Position numbers and translations under genes: made by a program
Assembly: GCF_900566085.1 (NCBI RefSeq)
Contig: NZ_UPHT01000153.1
Location: forward strand, 1 to 46,770
From: Mycobacterium attenuatum
GTDB taxonomy: Bacteria; Actinomycetota; Actinomycetes; Mycobacteriales; Mycobacteriaceae
Direction: 5' to 3'
DNA length: 46,770 nucleotides
Notes under the pieces: model-generated
Told to the model about the DNA's origin: nothing
Databases searched by the model: none
What the model saw: only the letters and a program-made list of their open reading frames with translations
Part shown: positions 32,719 to 39,010 of the stretch, piece after piece
How positions within the stretch are numbered: position 1 is the stretch's first letter
Layout of the letters: each line of letters begins with the position of its first letter

Positions 32719-33663
32719 TCAGGCGAACGACGGATCGGCGCCGGCCAGGGCGTAGGCCGTGTCGACGCTGTAGGTGACAAACCCCAGGCTCTGGTAGGTG
32801 CGCATGGCTGCAACGTTGTCGGACTCCACGTACAGCATCACCGTGGGCTCTTCGGCACCGTCGGCGGCGGCCAGCCGCCGCGCCAACGAGCTCAGACCGA
32901 CCGAAGTCAGCGTCTTACCGACACCGCGCCCCTGGGCCGACGGATCGACACCCACCACGTAGACCTCGCCGAGGCCGGGCCGGTCCTGGTGAACCTTGGT
33001 CCAGTGGAAGCCGAGCAGTCTGGCGTCGTGGCCCGCGAAAGCGTCGAACGCCAGGAACAGGCCCGCCGGATCGAACCACGATTCGCTGCGCCGTTCGGCC
33101 AGCTGCATTTGAGTCCAGCCACCCTGTTCCGGGTGATATGAGAACGCGGCGTTGTTGACCCGGAGCAATTCCGGGTCATCGGTCGGGCCGGCGTAGGTGC
33201 GGATCCGCAGCCCCTCGGGGATCGTCGGTTCGGGGATATCGCGCAACGAGCGGCGCATCTGCACCAGTTCGCGCACCGGGGACAGATTCAGCGCGGCGGC
33301 CATGGCCCGGGCGGGCTCCAATGTGCCGTGGGCCCAGAATTGGTTTTGCCCATGAGTCTTTTTCAGCGCTGCGCGGGCCAGCGCGCTTCCGTAACCGCGA
33401 CGCCGGGCTTGCGGGTGCACGACGAGCTCGGCCATCGCGGACTCGGCGGCGCGCGTCGGGCTGAGATTGAGATAGCCGATGATCGCGTTGCCTGAGCGAG
33501 GATCGGTGGCAACGAGGTGCTGCGTGCGCCGGTGGCCCAACTCTCGCAGCACCTGCTCACCGACCGGCGTCACCCCATCGAATGCCGTTGCCGCCGCGAT
33601 CATTTCGCGGATTTTCCGCTGCTGATCGTCAGTCAGCGCCAAACACCACTCCCCCGGCGTCAC
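32719..33663 (-). CDS. mshD: Mycothiol synthase MshD
   Basis: Protein of 314 residues with two GNAT acetyltransferase domains (about 10-140 and 155-310). Marks are PVGEQVLRELGHRR near the N-terminus, AMAELVVHPQARRRGYGSAL in domain 1, FHWTKVH and GVDPSAQGRGVGKTLTSVGL (acetyl-CoA loop) in domain 2, and YVESDNVAAMRTYQSLGF near the end. It acetylates Cys-GlcN-Ins in the last step of mycothiol synthesis. The GTG at 33663 overlaps the glnR stop by 4 bp (GTGA), so the two are translationally coupled, as Rv0818-Rv0819. Confidence 0.94.
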   Translation of the reverse strand: MTPGEWCLALTDDQQRKIREMIAAATAFDGVTPVGEQVLRELGHRRTQHLVATDPRSGNAIIGYLNLSPTRAAESAMAELVVHPQARRRGYGSALARAALKKTHGQNQFWAHGTLEPARAMAAALNLSPVRELVQMRRSLRDIPEPTIPEGLRIRTYAGPTDDPELLRVNNAAFSYHPEQGGWTQMQLAERRSESWFDPAGLFLAFDAFAGHDARLLGFHWTKVHQDRPGLGEVYVVGVDPSAQGRGVGKTLTSVGLSSLARRLAAADGAEEPTVMLYVESDNVAAMRTYQSLGFVTYSVDTAYALAGADPSFA

Positions 33664-34424
33664 TGACTGCGCAGCGGGTCGACCAGCGGGTCCTGGTAAT
33701 CGGCGCGGTCAGGCTCTGGGCCTTCGTCGTCGGGCTCGACGGCAACGGTTCGGCCGCGCGCAGGCCGCACCGCCTTGTAACCGACGTTGCGGACGGTGCC
33801 GATCAGGGCTTCGTGCTCGGGGCCGAGTTTGGCGCGCAATCGTCGGACGTGCACATCGACCGTGCGGGTGCCTCCGAAGAAGTCGTATCCCCATACCTCG
33901 TGGAGCAATTGCGCGCGGGTGAAAACTCGTCCGGCATGTTGAGCAAGGTATTTCAGTAGTTCGAATTCTTTGTAGGTGAGGTCGAGCGGTCGGCCGCGCA
34001 GCCGCGCGGTGTAGGTGCCTTCGTCGATCACCAGTTCACCCAGGCTGACCTTGCCGACGCCCTCCTGTTCGGATAGACCGCCGCGCCGGCCAACCACCAG
34101 GCGCAGTCTGGCGTCGATCTCAGCCGGTCCGGTACTGGGCAGCAGTATCTCGTCCAGTCCCCAGTCAGCGCTGACTGCCACCAGTCCGCCCTCGGTCACC
34201 ACGGCCAGTACCGGTGCGGACCGCCCCGCTGTGCTCAACAGACGGCACAGACCGCGCGCAGCCGACAGGTCGTTGCGTGCGTCGACCAGTACCACATCCG
34301 CGTTACCGGCCTCCAGTAACGACGAAGCCTCCGGCGGGGCCGTCCGCACGTTATGGGGAAGCAGCGACAGCGACGGCAGAACGGGGTCGGGATACAGCTC
34401 CGAGGTCAACAGTAGTAATTCCAA
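33660..34424 (-). CDS. glnR: Nitrogen-response regulator GlnR
   Basis: Protein of 254 residues. I chose the TTG at 34424: GGAGGGG lies 6 bases upstream and the protein then begins MELLLLTSELYPDP, as M. tuberculosis GlnR (Rv0818); the ATG at 34454 is in the leader. The N-terminal receiver-like domain (1-120) keeps D48 (VLVDAR), the residue important for dimerisation in orphan GlnR. The C-terminal OmpR-type winged helix (about 130-225) has LDLTYKEFELLKYLAQHAG and TVDVHVRRLRAKLG. It activates ammonium uptake and assimilation genes under nitrogen limitation. Coupled to mshD by a GTGA overlap. Confidence 0.92.
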   Translation of the reverse strand: MELLLLTSELYPDPVLPSLSLLPHNVRTAPPEASSLLEAGNADVVLVDARNDLSAARGLCRLLSTAGRSAPVLAVVTEGGLVAVSADWGLDEILLPSTGPAEIDARLRLVVGRRGGLSEQEGVGKVSLGELVIDEGTYTARLRGRPLDLTYKEFELLKYLAQHAGRVFTRAQLLHEVWGYDFFGGTRTVDVHVRRLRAKLGPEHEALIGTVRNVGYKAVRPARGRTVAVEPDDEGPEPDRADYQDPLVDPLRSQ

Positions 34425-34535
34425 CGATCCCCTCCAGCGTCGGGGGAAAGGCATCTCCCATGTTCAGCGCAACCGGTGACTATAGCGGCCAGATCATCTA
34501 ACGATAACTTGCCACCTGGTCTTTCGCCCGATGAC

Positions 34536-34628
34536 GAGGCAGGGTACGCCTGCCGACGAATCGGGCAAGTCAAGCCCAGCCTTAGCCACCGAAAGCGCCG
34601 AGGCAGGTTATGCCTGCTGACGAGTCGG
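34536..34628. repeat. Two imperfect 29-bp direct repeats with internal dyads
   Basis: Copies at 34536-34564 and 34600-34628 start GAGGCAGG and end GACGAATCGG or GACGAGTCGG; 25 of 29 positions match. Each has an internal inverted repeat GGCAGG-N5-CCTGCC (second copy CCTGCT). They lie 112-204 bp upstream of the glnR start, in the 929-bp gap 34425-35353 before lmeA. A paired operator is possible; the regulator is unknown. Confidence 0.55.
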
Positions 34629-34970
34629 CCAAATACGACGACGCGGCCTGCGAAATTGGCACCAGGCGCCGCGCCATGTCACATTCGCCCCATCTGCCCC
34701 AGCCGGCGAGCGGGATCTGTGTTGGTGCCCAGGTCACGACAATATTCGACCGTTGACCATGACCTTGGACACCCACGGAACACCTTGGCCCTATTCTCGG
34801 CGGGCCGATACCGCGCCTAGGCTCGAACCTCTTGTGATGGCAGGCGTTCGGGAGAAACTCTCACGCACTCACCGAATTGGCGGCCACGCCGCCGTATCGA
34901 GTGTGCGGCGAGGGCTTTGACTGTGCGTGTAGGGCGGCTCCACGCGCGATCGGCCGCCCTGACGACACAG

Positions 34971-35042
34971 TCGGCGCCATCAATGCACACTCGGCGACAT
35001 CAACGCACACTGGCCACCGCCAACGCACACTCGACACCGCCA
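34971..35042. repeat. 20-bp tandem repeat array
   Basis: Three units of exactly 20 bp (34971, 34991, 35011), each ending GCACAC, plus a partial fourth (35031-35042). The unit consensus is T(C/G)GGCGCCATCAACGCACAC with substitutions. It is in the gap before lmeA; no gene is evident in 34425-35353 apart from these repeats and open frames lacking coding character. Confidence 0.6.
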
Positions 35043-35353
35043 GCCGTCGACCCAACCGCACCGCCTCCATCTCTTCACGCGGGGGTGTAGCGCCCTCAAC
35101 GCTCTCCGACAAGGGGCGCGCAGCCAAGCGCGGCGGTTATCGCTCCAAGCCGGACGCATTAGGTACCGCCGACACCAGAGGCACAGGTGACCGCTGTCTC
35201 GTTGACACCTGGAAACCCCGGCGCTGCAGCCGGCTCAACCGCAGCTGCGGTCGCCAGCAGGTCAAATCGAGATACGGCCGTGAAAAGCGGTGGACAGCGG
35301 CGCCTGCAAGCTCGGCCAGCGATGGCGCCGGGGCGATAGGCCACAATATCCGG

Positions 35354-36148
35354 ATGCGCAAGCTGCTGATCGGCGTCGCTGCCGTGGCCGTCGTCGTCCT
35401 CGGCGTTGTCGGCGTCGACTTCGGCGCCAGCATTTATGCCGAATATCGGCTCTCGACCAGCGTGCGCAAGGCTGCGAACCTGGGTTCTGATCCTTTCGTT
35501 GCCATCCTGGGATTCCCGTTCATCCCGCAGGCGATGCGAGATCGATACCACGAGCTGGAGATCAAGGCCTACGCCATCGACCACTCGGCAGTGGGCAAAG
35601 CCACGCTCGAGGCCACCATGCACGCCATCGATCTGTCTCACGCGTCCTGGTTGATCCAGCCCGACGCGAAGTTGTCGATGCACGAGCTGGAAAGCCGCAT
35701 CATCATCGACTCCATGCATCTGGGCCACTACCTGGGCATCACCGATCTGATGGTGCAGGCCCCGCAGCAGGAGAGCAACGATGCCACCGGTGGCACCACC
35801 GAGTCGGGCATATCGGGAAGTCATGGGCTCGTCTTCAGCGGCACACCGAAGTCAGCCGACTTCGACCATCGGGTCAGTGTGTCGGTGGACCTGTCGATCG
35901 ATCCCCAGAACCAGGAAACCCTGGTGATCACGCCGACACGCGTGGTAACCGGCCCCGACACCGCGGACCAACCCGTACCCGACGACAAGCAGGCGGCGGT
36001 GCTGCACGCCTTCAGCAGCAGGCTGCCCAACCAGAAGCTGCCGTTCGGGGTGGCGCCCAACACCGTGGGGGCACGCGGGTCGGACGTCATCATCGAAGGC
36101 ATCACCTACGACGTGACCGTCGCGCTCACCGGGTTCAGACAGTCATGA
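35354..36148 (+). CDS. lmeA: Lipomannan elongation factor LmeA
   Basis: Protein of 264 residues from ATG 35354; the open frame extends 477 bp upstream but that part has arginine-rich low-quality sequence. The N-terminal hydrophobic anchor or signal is RKLLIGVAAVAVVVLGVVGVD, followed by a DUF2993-type lipid-binding beta domain: DPFVAILGFPFIPQAMRDRYHEL, IEIKAYAI-like strands, LHIDA-like repeats and a final DVIIEGITYDVTVALTGF. Matches LmeA (Rv0817c), a periplasmic phosphatidylinositide-binding protein needed for mannan elongation of lipomannan and lipoarabinomannan. Confidence 0.88.
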   Translation: MRKLLIGVAAVAVVVLGVVGVDFGASIYAEYRLSTSVRKAANLGSDPFVAILGFPFIPQAMRDRYHELEIKAYAIDHSAVGKATLEATMHAIDLSHASWLIQPDAKLSMHELESRIIIDSMHLGHYLGITDLMVQAPQQESNDATGGTTESGISGSHGLVFSGTPKSADFDHRVSVSVDLSIDPQNQETLVITPTRVVTGPDTADQPVPDDKQAAVLHAFSSRLPNQKLPFGVAPNTVGARGSDVIIEGITYDVTVALTGFRQS

Positions 36149-36244
36149 TCACCGCATCGACGCCCCACGGCAGCTCAACCGCGGCCGCCCGCCCTCGACG
36201 ATGCTGTTGGCTTGATCACTACGTCATTGGGTAAGCTGACCGAC

Positions 36245-36334
36245 GTGTCAGCCCACCTCGAGCTCAAGCTCACCAAGCGCCGCACAGTTGATCTGTGCCG
36301 GATCGCGGGCTGTTGCTGTCGCTGTAGCTGCTGA
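36245..36334 (+). CDS. Polycysteine upstream ORF (cysteine attenuator peptide)
   Basis: GTG-started ORF of 29 codons ending in a cysteine tract: C18, C23-C25, C27 and C29, with the end reading GCCCRCSC before TGA. It lies 99 bp before the DUF4395-cysA2-sseC genes on the same strand. Polycysteine uORFs upstream of sulfur-metabolism operons are reported in mycobacteria (worked out in M. smegmatis), where ribosome stalling at Cys codons under cysteine shortage opens translation of the next gene. The position and composition match that mechanism. A ribosome site is not obvious, so translation may start on a leaderless mRNA: TAAGCT lies at 36232-36237, 7 bases before the GTG. Confidence 0.8.
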   Translation: MSAHLELKLTKRRTVDLCRIAGCCCRCSC

Positions 36335-36433
36335 GTAGCCGCGTCATCCGCGCAGCGCTCGGAGCAGCCTCGGAGACCCACCGCGGCGTATCTCCCACCT
36401 TTTCCGTGCAATAGGCGTATCTAGGAGCAATTC

Positions 36434-36916
36434 GTGCAGAGCAAGACCGCCCCCGCCCGTGTGGCGGGTGTGGACGTTCGTGGGCCGCGATTCGCCGCGT
36501 GGCTGACGACGGCGGTCCTGGGGCTCGTCCTGATCATCTCTGCTGTCAGCCCGGCAGCTGGCGCAGTCGCCTTGAGCATCCAGGCCGTCGTGTTCGCTGT
36601 CGGCGCCGCACTCGGGCCTCGCCGGCATCCCTACGGGCTGTTGTTCTCGACGTTTGTGTCGCCCCGGCTGGGACCGGTGTGTGAACGAGCAGCCTTGCCG
36701 CCGTTGAAGTTTGCCCAATTGGTCGGATTCGTGTTCGCGGTCTACGGCGTCGCCGGCTTCGCTGTCGGCCCGGTAGCGGTGGGTGTCGGTGCGACGTCGT
36801 TCGCGCTGGCGGCCGCCTTCCTGAATGCGGCCTTCGGTATCTGCCTGGGCTGCCAGCTCTACCTCCTGCTGGCCCGCCTGCGGCCCGGTGCCGTTCCCGC
36901 CTCACTGTTGATGTGA
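36434..36916 (+). CDS. DUF4395 membrane protein
   Basis: Protein of 160 residues, GTG start with AGGAG 7 bases upstream. Four membrane helices: WLTTAVLGLVLIISAVSPAA, ALSIQAVVFAVGAAL, LVGFVFAVYGVAGFAVG and a last one ending FGICLGCQLYLLLARL. The ICLGC motif (two cysteines) and the conserved FxxFVSPRLGP loop are typical of DUF4395. The family is usually found beside thioredoxin-like and sulfurtransferase genes, so a role in thiol redox or sulfur transport at the membrane is plausible but unproven. It takes the place next to cysA2 where M. tuberculosis has thiX. The cysA2 ATG lies 23 bp downstream of its stop. Confidence 0.8.
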   Translation: MQSKTAPARVAGVDVRGPRFAAWLTTAVLGLVLIISAVSPAAGAVALSIQAVVFAVGAALGPRRHPYGLLFSTFVSPRLGPVCERAALPPLKFAQLVGFVFAVYGVAGFAVGPVAVGVGATSFALAAAFLNAAFGICLGCQLYLLLARLRPGAVPASLLM

Positions 36917-36939
36917 CGAAAATCGAAAGGATCCCCACC

Positions 36940-37782
36940 ATGGCACGCTCCGACGTCCTGGTCTCTGCCGACTGGGCTGAGGGCAATCTCAGCAATTCGG
37001 GAGCCGCCAACGTCGTCTTCGTCGAAGTCGACGAGGACACCAGCGCATACGACGACGGCCACATTCCCGGTGCCATCAAGCTGGACTGGCGCACCGATCT
37101 GCAGGACCCGGTCAAACGCGACTTCGTCGACGCCCAGCAATTCTCCAAGTTGCTCAGCGACCGCGGCATCGCCAATGACGACACCGTGATCCTCTACGGC
37201 GGCAACAACAACTGGTTCGCCGCCTACGCGTACTGGTATTTCAAGCTGTACGGCCACGAAAAGGTCAAGCTGCTCGACGGCGGCCGCAAGAAGTGGGAAC
37301 TCGACGGCCGTCCACTGTCCACCGACACCGTGACCAGGCCCGCGACCTCCTACAGCGCGACCCCGCCGGACAATGCCATCCGTGCATTCCGTGATGAGGT
37401 GATCGCGGCCATCGGCGCCAAGAACCTGGTTGACGTGCGATCCCCCGACGAGTTCTCCGGAAAGATCCTGGCGCCGGCGCATTTGCCGCAGGAACAAAGC
37501 CAGCGACCCGGCCATATTCCCGGCGCGATCAACGTGCCGTGGAGCAAGGCCGCCAACGAAGACGGCACCTTCAAGTCCGACGAGCAGTTGGCCCAGTTGT
37601 ACGCCGATGCCGGCCTGGACGGCGCAAAAGAGACCATCGCGTACTGCCGGATCGGGGAACGGTCCTCGCACACCTGGTTCGTCTTACACGAATTGCTCGG
37701 GCACAAAAACGTCAAGAACTACGACGGCAGTTGGACGGAATACGGCTCCCTGGTGGGTGCCCCGATCGAGTTGGGAAACTGA
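36940..37782 (+). CDS. cysA2: Thiosulfate sulfurtransferase (rhodanese) CysA2
   Basis: Protein of 280 residues from ATG 36940 with GAAAGG upstream. Two rhodanese domains: inactive domain 1 (about 5-140, ARSDVLVSADWAE, FVEVDEDTSAYDDGHIPGA) and active domain 2 (about 155-275) with the catalytic C236 in YCRIGERS. The sequence is close to M. tuberculosis CysA2/CysA3 as recalled. It transfers sulfane sulfur from thiosulfate to thiol acceptors. Followed by sseC after 1 bp; expected to be under the polycysteine uORF together with DUF4395 and sseC. Confidence 0.93.
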   Translation: MARSDVLVSADWAEGNLSNSGAANVVFVEVDEDTSAYDDGHIPGAIKLDWRTDLQDPVKRDFVDAQQFSKLLSDRGIANDDTVILYGGNNNWFAAYAYWYFKLYGHEKVKLLDGGRKKWELDGRPLSTDTVTRPATSYSATPPDNAIRAFRDEVIAAIGAKNLVDVRSPDEFSGKILAPAHLPQEQSQRPGHIPGAINVPWSKAANEDGTFKSDEQLAQLYADAGLDGAKETIAYCRIGERSSHTWFVLHELLGHKNVKNYDGSWTEYGSLVGAPIELGN

Positions 37783-37783
37783 T

Positions 37784-38086
37784 ATGTGCACTGCGCCGAA
37801 GCAAGGACTGACGCTGCCTGCCAGCGTCGACCTGGAAAAGGAAACAGTGATCACCGGTCGCGTCGTGGATCGTGACGGCCAGGCCGTGGGCGGCGCCTTC
37901 GTCCGGTTGCTGGACTCGTCCGACGAGTTCACCGCGGAAGTGGTCGCGTCGGCCACCGGCGACTTCCGGTTCTTTGCCGCGCCGGGCTCCTGGACCGTGC
38001 GCGCGTTGTCGAAAGCCGGCAACGGTGACGCGGTGGTCAGACCGTCGGGCGCGGGCATTCACGAGGTCGACGTCAAGATCGCCTGA
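37784..38086 (+). CDS. sseC: SseC, DUF1416 sulfur-metabolism protein
   Basis: Protein of 100 residues. The open frame reaches far upstream inside cysA2, but ATG 37784, one base after the cysA2 stop, is the proper start. DUF1416 (SseC) pattern: CTAPKQGLTLPASVDLEKET, then VITGRVVDRDGQAVGGAFVRLLD, GDFRFFAAPGSWTVRAL and a last VDVKIA, a transthyretin-like beta sandwich. In mycobacteria sseC always follows a rhodanese gene, so it is thought to help in thiosulfate or sulfane-sulfur handling; no enzymatic activity is known to me. Confidence 0.9.
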   Translation: MCTAPKQGLTLPASVDLEKETVITGRVVDRDGQAVGGAFVRLLDSSDEFTAEVVASATGDFRFFAAPGSWTVRALSKAGNGDAVVRPSGAGIHEVDVKIA

Positions 38087-38123
38087 CGGCCGCGCCAGCC
38101 GGATCCCGGATAGACTCATCCGC

Positions 38124-38222
38124 GTGGTGCTGTTCTTCGAGATCATGCTGGTCCTGGCGACCGTGGTCATCTCCTGGTTCGCGCTGTACGCGCTGTATCG
38201 GCTGATCACCGACGAATCGTGA
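38124..38222 (+). CDS. Small single-span membrane protein
   Basis: ORF of 32 residues starting at GTG 38124 (or 38127): a hydrophobic helix FFEIMLVLATVVISWFALYA and a short tail ending RLITDES. The stop overlaps the start of the nitrobindin gene by 4 bp (GTGA), which strongly suggests real, coupled translation. The gene is too short for usual gene calls. It lies 37 bp after sseC. Function unknown; a small membrane partner of the neighbour or of the sulfur operon is possible. Confidence 0.7.
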   Translation: MVLFFEIMLVLATVVISWFALYALYRLITDES

Positions 38223-38890
38223 CCTCCGACGACGGCCATCATCGGCCGGGAGCGGGCTCCGGCGACCGTGCCGTCGCCGGAATGTTTCAAGCAGCGGAAC
38301 GTGCCAAGCTGACCGCGGCCCGCAACATTCCCGTCTTCGACGATTTGCCATTACCCGCCGACACCGCCAACCTGCGCCAAGGCGCCTGCCTGCACGACGC
38401 ACTGCTGGCACTGCTGCCGCTGGTGGGTGTGTGGCGCGGGGAAGGCGAGGGCCGCGGACACGACGGCGACTACCGCTTCGGCCAGCAGATCGTGGTGTCG
38501 CACGACGGCGGCGACTATTTGAATTGGGAAGCCCGGTCGTGGCGTCTCACCGACACCGGTGAATACCACGAGCCGGGTTTGCGCGAGACGGGTTTCTGGC
38601 GTTTCGTTAGCGATCCCGACGACCCGAGCGAGTCGCAGGCGATCGAGCTACTGCTGGCCCACTCCGCTGGTTATGTCGAGTTGTTCTACGGCCGTCCGCG
38701 CACCCAGTCGTCCTGGGAGTTGGTGACCGACGCGCTGGCCCGGAGCCGCTCCGGCGTGCTGGTCGGCGGGGCCAAGCGGCTCTACGGCATCGTCGAGGGC
38801 GGCGACCTCGCCTATGTCGAGGAGCGGGTGGACGCCGACGGCGGCTTGGTGCCGCATCTGTCGGCGCGCCTGACCAGATTTGTCGGCTAA
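38219..38890 (+). CDS. Nitrobindin-like heme protein (Rv0813c-like)
   Basis: Protein of 223 residues, GTG start overlapping the small membrane gene. FABP-like/nitrobindin family: HDALLALLPLVGVWRGEGEG near 58-77 (the GxWxGxGxG strand), FGQQIVVSHDGGDYLNWEAR and ESQAIELLLAHSAGYVELFYG, and the conserved heme-side segment near the C-terminus. Nitrobindins are 10-stranded beta barrels binding ferric heme and reacting with nitric oxide or peroxynitrite. The Rv0813c barrel is known; its physiological role is not firmly set. About 50 N-terminal residues are extra and flexible. Confidence 0.87.
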   Translation: MTSDDGHHRPGAGSGDRAVAGMFQAAERAKLTAARNIPVFDDLPLPADTANLRQGACLHDALLALLPLVGVWRGEGEGRGHDGDYRFGQQIVVSHDGGDYLNWEARSWRLTDTGEYHEPGLRETGFWRFVSDPDDPSESQAIELLLAHSAGYVELFYGRPRTQSSWELVTDALARSRSGVLVGGAKRLYGIVEGGDLAYVEERVDADGGLVPHLSARLTRFVG

Positions 38891-38963
38891 GCGTTGGCCC
38901 CCGGCCTGACCCGCCGACGCTAACCGGCTCATTTGTTGCCTTCGGCCTCCGGTTCTGCGTGTA

Positions 38964-38982
38964 CTGTTCGACGACCGAACAG
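38964..38982. promoter_or_regulatory. Inverted repeat before the RyR-domain gene
   Basis: CTGTTCG-ACGAC-CGAACAG: perfect 7-bp arms with a 5-bp centre, 28 bp before the ATG at 39011. GATATA follows at 38985-38990 and could be a -10 box. A candidate operator for the RyR/TIR gene pair; the arms are in the wrong order for a LexA box. Confidence 0.45.
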
Positions 38983-39010
38983 CCGATATACGAACGAAAG
39001 GAGCCGACGG

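Noticed and set aside
34971..35042. CRISPR array
   Set aside because: The repeat unit is contiguous with no spacers and only three copies, with no cas genes in the window.
34877..35353. Upstream extension of lmeA
   Set aside because: Arginine-rich and repeat-containing, and it would place the membrane signal of LmeA in the middle of the protein; ATG 35354 is the natural start.
38964..38982. Possible LexA/SOS box
   Set aside because: The arms read GTTCG...CGAAC, the reverse of the CGAAC...GTTCG arrangement needed for a mycobacterial LexA box.
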